Positions 15,334 through 22,455 of a stretch of DNA of 35,116 nt are shown piece after piece. Where the stretch lies: assembly GCA_017987575.1 (NCBI GenBank), contig JAGNTK010000012.1:1-35116 (forward strand). Reading direction: 5' to 3'. A program made the translations under genes and the position numbers. How positions within the stretch are numbered: the first letter of the stretch is position 1; every line of letters starts with the position of its first letter. The notes beneath the pieces were generated by a model, which ran no database searches, was not told where the DNA came from, and worked only from the letters and a program-made list of their open reading frames with translations. The DNA is from Novosphingobium sp. (GTDB lineage Bacteria; Pseudomonadota; Alphaproteobacteria; Sphingomonadales; Sphingomonadaceae).

Positions 15334-16854
15334 TCACGCCACCATGCTGCGCTGTGCGATTTCGATCGCGAGCAGCAGGACGAACACCCCGCCCAGCGCG
15401 GCGGTGGCAGCGTAGAAATAGGTCAGGCGTTTGCGCCGCAGCGCGCGGGCACCGTCGGTCAGGGTCGCGCTGATCGCACCCAGCACTGGCAAGCCCATGG
15501 TCGCTTCCAGCTTGGCCGTGGTCGCAAAGGTCGAACGGAGCTGGCCGACTGCAAAGGCAGTGGCCGCACCAGCCCCCAGCCCGACGATCAACACGCCCAG
15601 CAGCAACAGCGGCCGGTTTGGTGCAACCGGGCTTTGTGGGGTCGTTGGCGGATCGATGACCTGGAACTTGATCGAGTTGTGCTCGGTTTCAACCTGGCCG
15701 CGCAGGCGCAGCTCTTCGCGGTCCTGCAGCAGCTTGTCATACTGCTGTTTGAGCACATCATAATCGCGGTTGATCCGCTGCTGTTCGGCGGCCACTTCAG
15801 GGTTGGTGAACTGCTGACTGGTGACCTGCGCCAGCTCGGCCTGAACCGAAGCCCGGCGCGCGGTGAGAGCCTGGACGTTGGCTTGCCGCTCAGCCCGGAT
15901 CGATTCGAGCGAGGAATAGGCCGGATTGGGGATTCCTCCATTGCCGCCGCCTTCAGAAGCAGCCGCGCCCTTCAGCATGTTGACCTGATTGCGCGCCGCA
16001 ATCACGTCGGGATGGTTTTCGGTCAAACCGCGCGCACGCAGGCTCGACAGATGCGCCTGCGCATCGTTCAGTGCACCGCGAGCGCCGCCGACCGGAGCTG
16101 TGCCCTGAAGCGTGCGCGGAGTGCCGGCCAACTGACCGTTGATCGCCGCCAGCGCGCTCTGCGCCGCCATCAGATCGGCATCGATCCCGCGCAGTTCGGC
16201 GCGCAACGCTTCGATCCGCTGGATCGGCGAAGTACCGCCCTTGGCCAGCGCCGGATTGGCGGATTCAAAAGCCAACCGCTTTTGCTCGGCGGCTTCCAGC
16301 TCCTTCTGGCGCTGGGCCAGTTGCTGATCCATGAAATCTAGCGACGATGACATTTCGCCGCGGTTTCCGGCCAGGTTCTCTTCGCGGAAAATGTCGATCA
16401 GCTTCTGCACCACCGCCTGCGCGATCTTGGCATTAGCCGCATCCGAATTGCCGCCGTCGCCATAGCTGGCGGTGATCTCGAACAGGTTGTCCTTGGTGCT
16501 CTCAACCTTGATCCGCTTACCCAGCCCCAGCACCGCAGATTCCATCTGCTTTGGATCGGTAATCTCGGCCCCGATCGGAGTGCCGCGAATAACCTTTTCC
16601 AGATTCACCGCGCTGGTCAGCGTCTGCTGGACCCGGTCGATATCACGCTTGTTGCTGGTCTTGACCCCGGTCACATCGGACAGGGCATCTTCCAGCTTCA
16701 CAAAGATCCGGGCTTTGGATTCGTAGCTATTGGGGATCATCCCCACCACTAGCCAGCCTGCAAGGCACACGCCCCAGGCCACAGCCAGCGCCAGCCACTT
16801 GCGGTGCCAGACCGTGAAGAGCGCTGCGCGAAATTCGTCGAAGATATTGTTCAT
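15334..16854 (-). CDS. Wzz-type chain-length determinant of the exosortase A locus
   Basis: The start ATG 16854 has GGGGG just upstream and gives MNNIFDEFRAALFTVWHRKW, so the 57 bases of open frame before it (to 16911) are not used. The protein has 506 residues: membrane helix about 20-40, a long periplasmic region with coiled-coil segments (MDQQLAQRQKELEAAEQKRL and QQRINRDYDVLKQQYDKLLQ), the Wzz-type PNRPLLLLGVL at 412 leading into a second helix (about 415-435), and a third helix near 479-499. It matches the XrtA-associated chain-length family (TIGR03007). It should set polymer length in the inner membrane with the kinase encoded next. An odd stretch GGGNGGIPN in the periplasmic part looks like a flexible linker. 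Confidence 0.92.
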   Translation of the reverse strand: MNNIFDEFRAALFTVWHRKWLALAVAWGVCLAGWLVVGMIPNSYESKARIFVKLEDALSDVTGVKTSNKRDIDRVQQTLTSAVNLEKVIRGTPIGAEITDPKQMESAVLGLGKRIKVESTKDNLFEITASYGDGGNSDAANAKIAQAVVQKLIDIFREENLAGNRGEMSSSLDFMDQQLAQRQKELEAAEQKRLAFESANPALAKGGTSPIQRIEALRAELRGIDADLMAAQSALAAINGQLAGTPRTLQGTAPVGGARGALNDAQAHLSSLRARGLTENHPDVIAARNQVNMLKGAAASEGGGNGGIPNPAYSSLESIRAERQANVQALTARRASVQAELAQVTSQQFTNPEVAAEQQRINRDYDVLKQQYDKLLQDREELRLRGQVETEHNSIKFQVIDPPTTPQSPVAPNRPLLLLGVLIVGLGAGAATAFAVGQLRSTFATTAKLEATMGLPVLGAISATLTDGARALRRKRLTYFYAATAALGGVFVLLLAIEIAQRSMVA

Positions 16855-16876
16855 CGTCTGCCCCCGGGCGCCTTCC

Positions 16877-17521
16877 TCAGAACGAGCTTTCAGGGATGAT
16901 GATGACGTCACCGGGCATCAGCATGACGTTGGCCTTGCTGTCGCCCTTCTTGAGCAGATCGCCCAGCCGGATCGAGTATTCCTTCTGCTTGCCGCTGGCC
17001 TTGTCGAACCGGATCAGCTTGGCCCGGTTACCGGCTGCATATTCGCTGAGGCCGCCGACCGCGATCATCGCGTCGAGCAGCGTCATGTTGGCACGATAGG
17101 GCAGCGAGGCCGGCTTTTCCGTCGCGCCGACGATCCGGACCTGCTGGCTGTAGGTACCTGCGAATTTGTTGACGATCACCGAAACCAGCGGGTCCTGAAT
17201 GAACTGCGAAAGCTGCAATGTGATGTCATCGGCCAGCATCTTTGGCGTTTTGCCCACGGCCGGCATATCCGTGATCAGCGGCGTGGTGATCCGCCCATCT
17301 GGCCGCACCTGAACCTTGGCGCCCAATTCCGGATTGCGCCAAACGAAGATTGTAAGCTCGTCCAATGGCCCGATAATGTAATCCTCGCCGGGGCCTTCCT
17401 GCATCGCCACGAACGACGCTGGCGGCAATTGCGGACCACTGGCACTGCCAGCACAGCCGGTCAGCATCATGCTGAGCATGGCGCAGGCGGCAAGCACGCG
17501 GGAAATCGGATTGATCGACAT
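16877..17521 (-). CDS. outer-membrane polysaccharide export lipoprotein (Wza-like)
   Basis: The protein has 214 residues from ATG 17521, with AGGA about eight bases upstream; the open frame reaching 17593 has no ribosome site. A lipoprotein signal peptide ends at the lipobox LTGC with Cys23. Residues about 48-125 are the polysaccharide export domain (DYIIGPLDELTIFVWRNPEL, VRPDGRITTPLI). Residues about 130-205 resemble an SLBB domain (VRIVGATEKPASLPYRANMT, then VMLMPGDVIIIPES). It belongs to the PEP-CTERM-linked export family TIGR03027 and would form the outer-membrane exit for EPS. It is much shorter than E. coli Wza, as usual for this family. It is the first gene of the ten-gene minus-strand operon, so the operon promoter should lie in 17522-17696. 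Confidence 0.92.
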   Translation of the reverse strand: MSINPISRVLAACAMLSMMLTGCAGSASGPQLPPASFVAMQEGPGEDYIIGPLDELTIFVWRNPELGAKVQVRPDGRITTPLITDMPAVGKTPKMLADDITLQLSQFIQDPLVSVIVNKFAGTYSQQVRIVGATEKPASLPYRANMTLLDAMIAVGGLSEYAAGNRAKLIRFDKASGKQKEYSIRLGDLLKKGDSKANVMLMPGDVIIIPESSF

Positions 17522-17586
17522 CGGGCATTCCTTCTCAGGAGCCGCGTCAACGGTCAGGCAATGCCCTACCCAACCGACGACCCGGC

Positions 17587-17621
17587 TATTCACCTTCCGC
17601 TATCGGAAAAAAGGGTGAATA
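17587..17621 (-). promoter_or_regulatory. bulged inverted repeat ahead of the EPS operon
   Basis: On the plus strand TATTCACC (17587-17594) and GGTGAATA (17614-17621) are perfect inverted arms. Between them TTCCG (17595-17599) and CGGAA (17604-17608) form an inner stem around CTAT, leaving a five-base one-sided bulge. The element lies 66-100 bases upstream of the export-lipoprotein ATG. No run of T follows on either strand, so it is not a standard terminator. It could be a regulator's operator or a leader RNA structure. Confidence 0.5.
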
Positions 17622-17645
17622 TTGCGTTAGCCCTATGTGCAGATT

Positions 17646-17657
17646 GTGTGTTCACAC
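17646..17657. promoter_or_regulatory. GTGTG-TT-CACAC inverted repeat, possible operator
   Basis: GTGTG and CACAC flank a two-base centre at 17646-17657, in the same 175-bp gap before the EPS operon. The site lies 125 bases upstream of the export-lipoprotein start and 25 bases from the bulged repeat. It has the size and symmetry of a dimeric regulator site, but I recognise no specific regulator. Short palindromes of this length also arise by chance. Confidence 0.3.
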
Positions 17658-17696
17658 TGGCCCAGTCCCAAAACAGGACGGTGGCGAATAGACTTG

Positions 17697-18923
17697 TTAA
17701 ACCAGCATTTCCTTCGCCGGACCCTGCCCCAGGAACTGCGCTGGACTGGCGCTCGCGCCGTATGCTCCGGCACAGAACACTGCGACCAGATCGCCAACCT
17801 CGGCATGCGGGAACGCAGCTTTGTCGGCCAGGCGGTCGAGCGGGGTACACAGGCAGCCGACGATGCTGGCCAGATCGCCAGCTGGGTCATCAAACCGGCT
17901 GGCGATCGCCACTGGATAGTTGCGGCGGACCACAGTGCCAAAATTGCCAGATGCGGCAAGCTGGTGGTGCAAGCCGCCATCGACGATCAGGAATGTATCG
18001 CCGTGGCTGACCTTGCGGTCGACGATCCGGGTCAGATAGACCCCGGCCTCGCCCACCAGATAGCGGCCCAGCTCGATACAGAACTGCGTTTCACGTAAAC
18101 TATCGGGAAGATTGGAGAATTGCTCACCCAGAGCAGCGCCAATCGCGCCGATGTCGAGTGCCTGATCTCCGGGGAAATAGGGAATCCCGAAGCCCCCGCC
18201 CAGATTGCAATACGGAAGTGTGGCGCCGCTCTCGTCTGCCAGCCGCGCAGCCAAAGCAAGCGTCTGCGCCTGTGTTTCGATCAGCGCGTCAGGATCAAGT
18301 GCCTGACTGCCCGCAAAAATATGGAACCCGCGCCATTCTGCGCCGCTTTCGATCACCAGCCGGGCCAATGCAGGCACGCGCTCGGCATCGACGCCGAACT
18401 GTTTGGCCCCGCCGCCCATTTTCATGCCCGATCCTTTGAGATCGAAGTCCGGATTGACCCGAATCGCGAGGCGCGGAGTGATCCCCAGCCTTGCCCCGGC
18501 ATCAAGCGCACGGGCCGCCTCACCCTCTGATTCGAGATTAAGCGTGACCCCAGCAGAAATGGCCGCTTCCAGCTCCTCGGTGCGTTTCCCTGGTCCGGCG
18601 AAGCTGATCAGCCGGGTATCGATCCCGGCAGCGCGAACAATTTCGAGTTCCCCGCCTGAAGCGATGTCGAAACCATCGACCAAGTCGGCCATGGTTTGCA
18701 GCAACGGGGCATAGGGATTTGCTTTGACTGCATAGTGCAGTGCGAGCCGATCTGGCATCGCAGCCCGCAATTCAGCCACTCTGCCGGCCAGATGTTCGCG
18801 CGAATAGACGAACAGCGGCGTGCCGCCACCCGCAGTCACCAGATCTGACGCCTTGCGCCCGGCAATTGCCAGCTCGCCATCAATCGCGGCGTATCCCGCT
18901 GGAATGGGACCGAGCGGCTTCAT
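17697..18923 (-). CDS. PLP-dependent decarboxylase, exosortase A-associated
   Basis: This 408-residue protein has the alanine-racemase-like barrel fold of group IV decarboxylases (diaminopimelate/ornithine decarboxylase type). PLP binds Lys67 in HYAVKANP. Other motifs are FDIASGGELEIVRAAG, the phosphate-binding YCNLGGGFGIPYFPG, and the C-terminal GCLCTPLDRL and FCAGAYGASASP that contribute to the partner active site. In the exosortase A family (TIGR03099) it is always linked to the ligase encoded upstream; here the start overlaps the ligase stop by four bases. The substrate is unknown. An amino acid, perhaps one activated by the ligase or bound to the carrier protein, is plausible. A housekeeping lysA role is less likely because of the partners and family motifs. 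Confidence 0.92.
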   Translation of the reverse strand: MKPLGPIPAGYAAIDGELAIAGRKASDLVTAGGGTPLFVYSREHLAGRVAELRAAMPDRLALHYAVKANPYAPLLQTMADLVDGFDIASGGELEIVRAAGIDTRLISFAGPGKRTEELEAAISAGVTLNLESEGEAARALDAGARLGITPRLAIRVNPDFDLKGSGMKMGGGAKQFGVDAERVPALARLVIESGAEWRGFHIFAGSQALDPDALIETQAQTLALAARLADESGATLPYCNLGGGFGIPYFPGDQALDIGAIGAALGEQFSNLPDSLRETQFCIELGRYLVGEAGVYLTRIVDRKVSHGDTFLIVDGGLHHQLAASGNFGTVVRRNYPVAIASRFDDPAGDLASIVGCLCTPLDRLADKAAFPHAEVGDLVAVFCAGAYGASASPAQFLGQGPAKEMLV

Positions 18924-20443
18924 GCCGCCAACTCTTGATACAGCCCGGTTCGGTCGATCTTGCCATTGGGCGAGATCGGCATCGCGTCGCGCCAGTGAAT
19001 TATCTTGGGCTGCATGAAGTTTGGCAACTCTTTCAGTAGGAAGCGTGGCAATTCTTCTGCAGAACTTGAACTTCCCGGAGCAGGTCGGACGATCAGGTGT
19101 ACCGCGTGACCGAGCCGTTCATCCGGAATGCCCAGCGCCACCGCCTCAGCCACCAGACCTGAGGCCAATGCGGCTTCCTCGATTTCTTGCGGACTGATCC
19201 GGTTGCCCGCGCTCTTGATCATCGCGTCGCGCCGTCCGGCGAAGTAAAGCAGACCGTCAGCCGCACGCCGGACCCTGTCGCCCGACCAGACCGCCATGCC
19301 GCCATAGCGTGACACGGGCGGCGCCGGTTTGAACCGCTCCGCCGTGCGTTCGGCGTCCTGCCAATATCCCTGGGCAACCAGCGGACCACAGTGGACCAGC
19401 TCACCCTCCTCCTCATCAACCGTCACCGCGCCATCATCACCGATGATCAGCACTTCAGCATGGGGAATGGCCTTACCCATCGACGTCGGGTGACTGTCTA
19501 CGAGCGCCGGATCAAGGAAAGTGGAGCGGAACGCCTCGGTCAACCCGTACATCGGGAATAGCCGCGCCGCTGGAAACAGGCCGCGCAGACGCGTGACCAG
19601 ATCGACCGTCAGCGCCCCGCCCGAATTGGTCAGGCGGCGCAGTTTTGCGGCGGTGTCCGCAGGCCAGTCGAGCTCGGTCAATTGAACCCAAAGCGGCGGA
19701 ACCGCGGCCAGCGTGGTAATTCCATGGCGCTCAACTGCCTTCACCACATCGCGCGGGGTCAGGTAATCAAGCGGCACGACGCAGCCCCCTGCGTACCAGG
19801 TCGACAGCAACTGGTTCTGGCCATAGTCGAACGACAGCGGCAGCACCGCCAGCGTCACGTCGTCTTCGGCCAGCCCAAGATAACTCGCGACACTGTCCGC
19901 CCCCAGCCACATGTTGGCATGGCTCAGCATCACACCCTTGGGCTTGCCGGTAGAGCCGCTGGTGTAGAGAATGGCGGCCAGATCGTCAGGATTGGCCTTG
20001 CTCGGGGCCATCGGGAAGGCGGTCTTGGCCGCGTCAAGCGCCTCGCCCTCCCCTAGAACCGCACAGTTTGCCGGAACATCACCTTGCGCCAATCCGGCCA
20101 GCCGCGCCGGAGTGCCGATCAGCATCCGCGCACCGCTATCGGCCAGAATATGCGCCACTTGCGCGTGTTTGAGCAGCGGATTGATAGGAACGTGGACCAG
20201 CCCGGCGCGGGCAGCTGCCAGTGGCAACAGGCAGGTCAGCTCCCCCTTGGCCGCCCAACTCGCGACCCGTTCGCCCTTGACCGGCACCTGACTTTCAAGC
20301 CAGCCCGCAAGCCGGGCGACACGATCCCTTAAGTCCTTGTAGTTAAGAGGGCCATCGCGCAGCACCAGTGCCACCGCCTGATCCGCCCCGCGAAGTACGA
20401 GATGATCGAGCGGAAGGATCAATGGTGGCGCAGGTGCAGACAC
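18920..20443 (-). CDS. AMP-forming acyl-CoA/acyl-ACP ligase, exosortase A-associated
   Basis: This 507-residue ANL-superfamily enzyme begins at GTG 20443 with GGAG ten bases upstream. Motifs in order: the ATP loop YTSGSTGKPKG (160-170), the A5-type YGLTEAFRST, the hinge SGDRVRRAADGLLYFAGRRD, KSAGNRISPQEIEEA, and the catalytic Lys495 in NGKIDRTG. It activates an acid as an adenylate and transfers it to CoA or a carrier protein; the ACP encoded at 21515 is a likely acceptor. It belongs to TIGR03098. Its true substrate (fatty, hydroxy or amino acid) cannot be read from the sequence. It shares a 36-base gap with the divergent GNAT/FemAB gene, so both promoters must overlap coding sequence or each other. 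Confidence 0.92.
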   Translation of the reverse strand: MSAPAPPLILPLDHLVLRGADQAVALVLRDGPLNYKDLRDRVARLAGWLESQVPVKGERVASWAAKGELTCLLPLAAARAGLVHVPINPLLKHAQVAHILADSGARMLIGTPARLAGLAQGDVPANCAVLGEGEALDAAKTAFPMAPSKANPDDLAAILYTSGSTGKPKGVMLSHANMWLGADSVASYLGLAEDDVTLAVLPLSFDYGQNQLLSTWYAGGCVVPLDYLTPRDVVKAVERHGITTLAAVPPLWVQLTELDWPADTAAKLRRLTNSGGALTVDLVTRLRGLFPAARLFPMYGLTEAFRSTFLDPALVDSHPTSMGKAIPHAEVLIIGDDGAVTVDEEEGELVHCGPLVAQGYWQDAERTAERFKPAPPVSRYGGMAVWSGDRVRRAADGLLYFAGRRDAMIKSAGNRISPQEIEEAALASGLVAEAVALGIPDERLGHAVHLIVRPAPGSSSSAEELPRFLLKELPNFMQPKIIHWRDAMPISPNGKIDRTGLYQELAA

Positions 20444-20479
20444 AGGCTTTCAGGCTCCAAACGGGCAAGGAATGATATA

Positions 20480-21484
20480 GTGATTTCGGTCGTCTATCAC
20501 GATGATCTTAAAGAAGTGCAATGCGATGCGCCGCTGGCCGATCTGGCTGGTGCACCGCAGGCCCGCGCCCCGTTTGACCGGATCGACTGGTGGCAAGGGC
20601 TGGTCCAGCATTGCGATATCCTGCCGCTGATCGCGGTTGCGAAACAGGGTAAAGAACGCGCGGTATTGCCGCTGATGCGCAAGGGGCGCCAACTTCACCT
20701 GCTGGCCAACTGGTACAACTTCCGCGTCGCCCCGTTGTTTTCGGCAGGAGCCGACCAGCCTGCCCTGTTGGCCGCTCTCGCGGCCGATCTCGCTGGACAG
20801 GCTCCGCATCTGATCCTGAACCCCCTGCCCGATGATAATGGCGAGACGACCCTCTTGGCCGCTTCGCTACGCCGCGCAGGCTGGTGGGTTTTCGTTGCGC
20901 AATGTGACGTCAATCACGTGCTATCGGTGGCTGGACGTAGTTACGACGAATATCTCGCCGCGCGCCCCGGTCAGCTGCGCACTACGCTAAAGCGCAAGGG
21001 GGGCAAGGTTGAGGTCGAACTGATCACGCGCTTCGACCCTGGAATATGGGCCGAATACGAGGCGGTCTATGCCGACAGCTGGAAGCCTGAGGAAGGCTCG
21101 CCTGCGTTCCTGCGCGCCTTTGCCGAGGCAGAGGGCAGCGCTGGTCGCCTCCGGATGGCGGTTGCCCGCTCTGATGGCCAAGCAATCGCTGCACAGTTCT
21201 GGACCGTCGAAGCCAATACCGCATTTATCCACAAACTTGCCCACACCGAAGCGAGCAAGCCGTTGTCCCCGGGCACCACCCTGTCCGCCGCGCTGTTTGA
21301 ACAGGTGATCGACCGCGACAAGGTGGAGCTGGTCGATTTCGGCACCGGCAACGATGGCTACAAGCGCGATTGGATGGAACTGATCCGTCCGCGTTACCGG
21401 GTTGAGGCATTCCGGCCCCTTTGGCCCGGCAACTGGCCGCTGATCGCCAAGGCAGCCTTGCGCAAACTGGCGCGGCGCGGCTAG
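20480..21484 (+). CDS. GNAT/FemAB-like transferase in the exosortase A accessory cluster
   Basis: The likely start is GTG 20480 (AAGGAA eight to ten bases upstream), giving 334 residues beginning VISVVYHDDL. An in-frame ATG at 20402 would overlap the divergent ligase gene and adds a basic, non-conserved stretch. The C-terminal half carries the acetyltransferase-6 (FemAB/GNAT) fold: RTTLKRKGGKVEVELI, AQFWTVEANTAFIHKLAH, and ELVDFGTGNDGYKRDW. No signal peptide or membrane helix is seen, so it acts in the cytoplasm. Position directly before the ACP suggests that it moves an acyl or aminoacyl group from the carrier to an acceptor; this is inference. Its sequence differs clearly from the other FemAB-like protein at 9316-10392. 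Confidence 0.85.
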   Translation: MISVVYHDDLKEVQCDAPLADLAGAPQARAPFDRIDWWQGLVQHCDILPLIAVAKQGKERAVLPLMRKGRQLHLLANWYNFRVAPLFSAGADQPALLAALAADLAGQAPHLILNPLPDDNGETTLLAASLRRAGWWVFVAQCDVNHVLSVAGRSYDEYLAARPGQLRTTLKRKGGKVEVELITRFDPGIWAEYEAVYADSWKPEEGSPAFLRAFAEAEGSAGRLRMAVARSDGQAIAAQFWTVEANTAFIHKLAHTEASKPLSPGTTLSAALFEQVIDRDKVELVDFGTGNDGYKRDWMELIRPRYRVEAFRPLWPGNWPLIAKAALRKLARRG

Positions 21485-21514
21485 ACGGCTGCAAACTTTC
21501 AAGGTGATTTGACA

Positions 21515-21778
21515 ATGCGTTCCACGATCGACCGCAAGCTCCGCAAGATTCTGGAGGATGTGCTGGGCCTTAAGCCTGGTCAGGCTGACGATTTTACCAA
21601 TGAAACCGGACTGTTCGGCGATCTTCCTGAACTCGATTCGATGGCCGTCGCAGGGCTGCTGACCGAAATGGAAGACCGGCTCGACATCGTTATCGACGAA
21701 GACGAGATCGATGGAGAGTTGTTCGAAACATATGGCAATCTGCTGAATTTCGCGGTTGCCAAGCACGAGGCGGCGTGA
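21515..21778 (+). CDS. acyl carrier protein of the exosortase A locus
   Basis: The protein has 87 residues from ATG 21515, with AAGGTGAT about seven bases upstream; a TTG at 21509 is in frame but too close to that site. It is strongly acidic and helical. Ser42 in ELDSMAVAGLL is the phosphopantetheine attachment site (the usual DSL/DSM motif). It is not the housekeeping AcpP, whose sequence and neighbours differ. It is probably the carrier loaded by the AMP-forming ligase and used by the adjacent transferase. The next gene starts inside its stop (GTGA overlap), showing tight coupling with the hydrolase genes. Confidence 0.93.
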   Translation: MRSTIDRKLRKILEDVLGLKPGQADDFTNETGLFGDLPELDSMAVAGLLTEMEDRLDIVIDEDEIDGELFETYGNLLNFAVAKHEAA

Positions 21779-22455
21779 AGCTCGAGGCCTATCCCTGCCC
21801 CTTGCCCGGCGGTGCCGCGGCAAGCGAACTGGCCTTGGCATTTGACCGAGGGCGGGAACAGCGCGTGCTGGTCGCTCCGGCCTTGTTTGACGAAGCCAAC
21901 CGGCTTCGGCGTTTTACCCTAGAAGTGATGCGGCGGCTCGACGGCGCCGGGCTCGATTGCATCCTGCCCGACCTGCCCGGCTGCAACGAAAGCGAACAGG
22001 ATCTGGCGCTGATCGAGCCGGAAGACTGGCGCATGGCGCTCGAAGCAGCAGCACGGTATTTTGGCGCGACCCATGTGCTGGCGATCCGTGGCGGCGGGCT
22101 GCTGTTGCCGCCCAAATTGCCCGGCTGGCACTTTGCCCCGGTCAAGGGCTCAAGCCTGATCAAGACGTTATTGCGGGCCCGGATCATTGCCGCGCGCGAG
22201 GCAGGTAAGGAAGAAAACGCCGCCGAACTGATGGAACAGGGCAAGGAACTGGGCCTCGATCTGGCGGGCTATCCGCTGTCGGGCGAAATGTTGCGCCAAA
22301 TGGACGGACTGCTCCCGCCCAAGCGCGGCGATCTGGCCCCGATCGATCAGGAAATGCTCGGCGGAAGTCCTCTGTGGCTGCGCGCCGAACCGGACGAAGA
22401 CCCGGCCCAGGCCGATGCACTGGCGGCCGTGATAACCATGGCATTGGCGCAATGA
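21775..22455 (+). CDS. alpha/beta-hydrolase-like protein, probably exosortase A hydrolase 2 type
   Basis: This 226-residue protein starts at GTG 21775 and overlaps the ACP stop by four bases. VLVAPALFDEANRLRRFTLE and DCILPDLPGCNESE match the N-terminal half of the exosortase A hydrolase 2 family (TIGR03101). Where a nucleophile elbow would be expected it has LAIRGGGLLL (102-111) with no Ser or Cys, so it is probably not a classical hydrolase. The C-terminal part (PPKRGDLAPIDQEMLGGSPL) is not recognised. It may be a structural or binding partner of the downstream hydrolase 1, with which it overlaps by four bases (ATGA). The family call is moderately sure; activity is doubtful. Confidence 0.7.
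   Translation: MKLEAYPCPLPGGAAASELALAFDRGREQRVLVAPALFDEANRLRRFTLEVMRRLDGAGLDCILPDLPGCNESEQDLALIEPEDWRMALEAAARYFGATHVLAIRGGGLLLPPKLPGWHFAPVKGSSLIKTLLRARIIAAREAGKEENAAELMEQGKELGLDLAGYPLSGEMLRQMDGLLPPKRGDLAPIDQEMLGGSPLWLRAEPDEDPAQADALAAVITMALAQ

Noticed and set aside
15238-16341. 367-codon open frame on the plus strand
   Set aside because: Antisense to the chain-length determinant and kinase genes, both well supported; no recognisable domain.
17522-17696. sigma54 promoter for the EPS operon
   Set aside because: Such promoters drive some PEP-CTERM genes in other bacteria, but no GG-N10-GC pair with the right flanks was found on the minus strand here.
16730-18010. 426-codon open frame on the plus strand
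   Set aside because: Runs across three supported minus-strand genes and the EPS promoter region; composition (His/Arg/Asp-rich) is that of an antisense frame.
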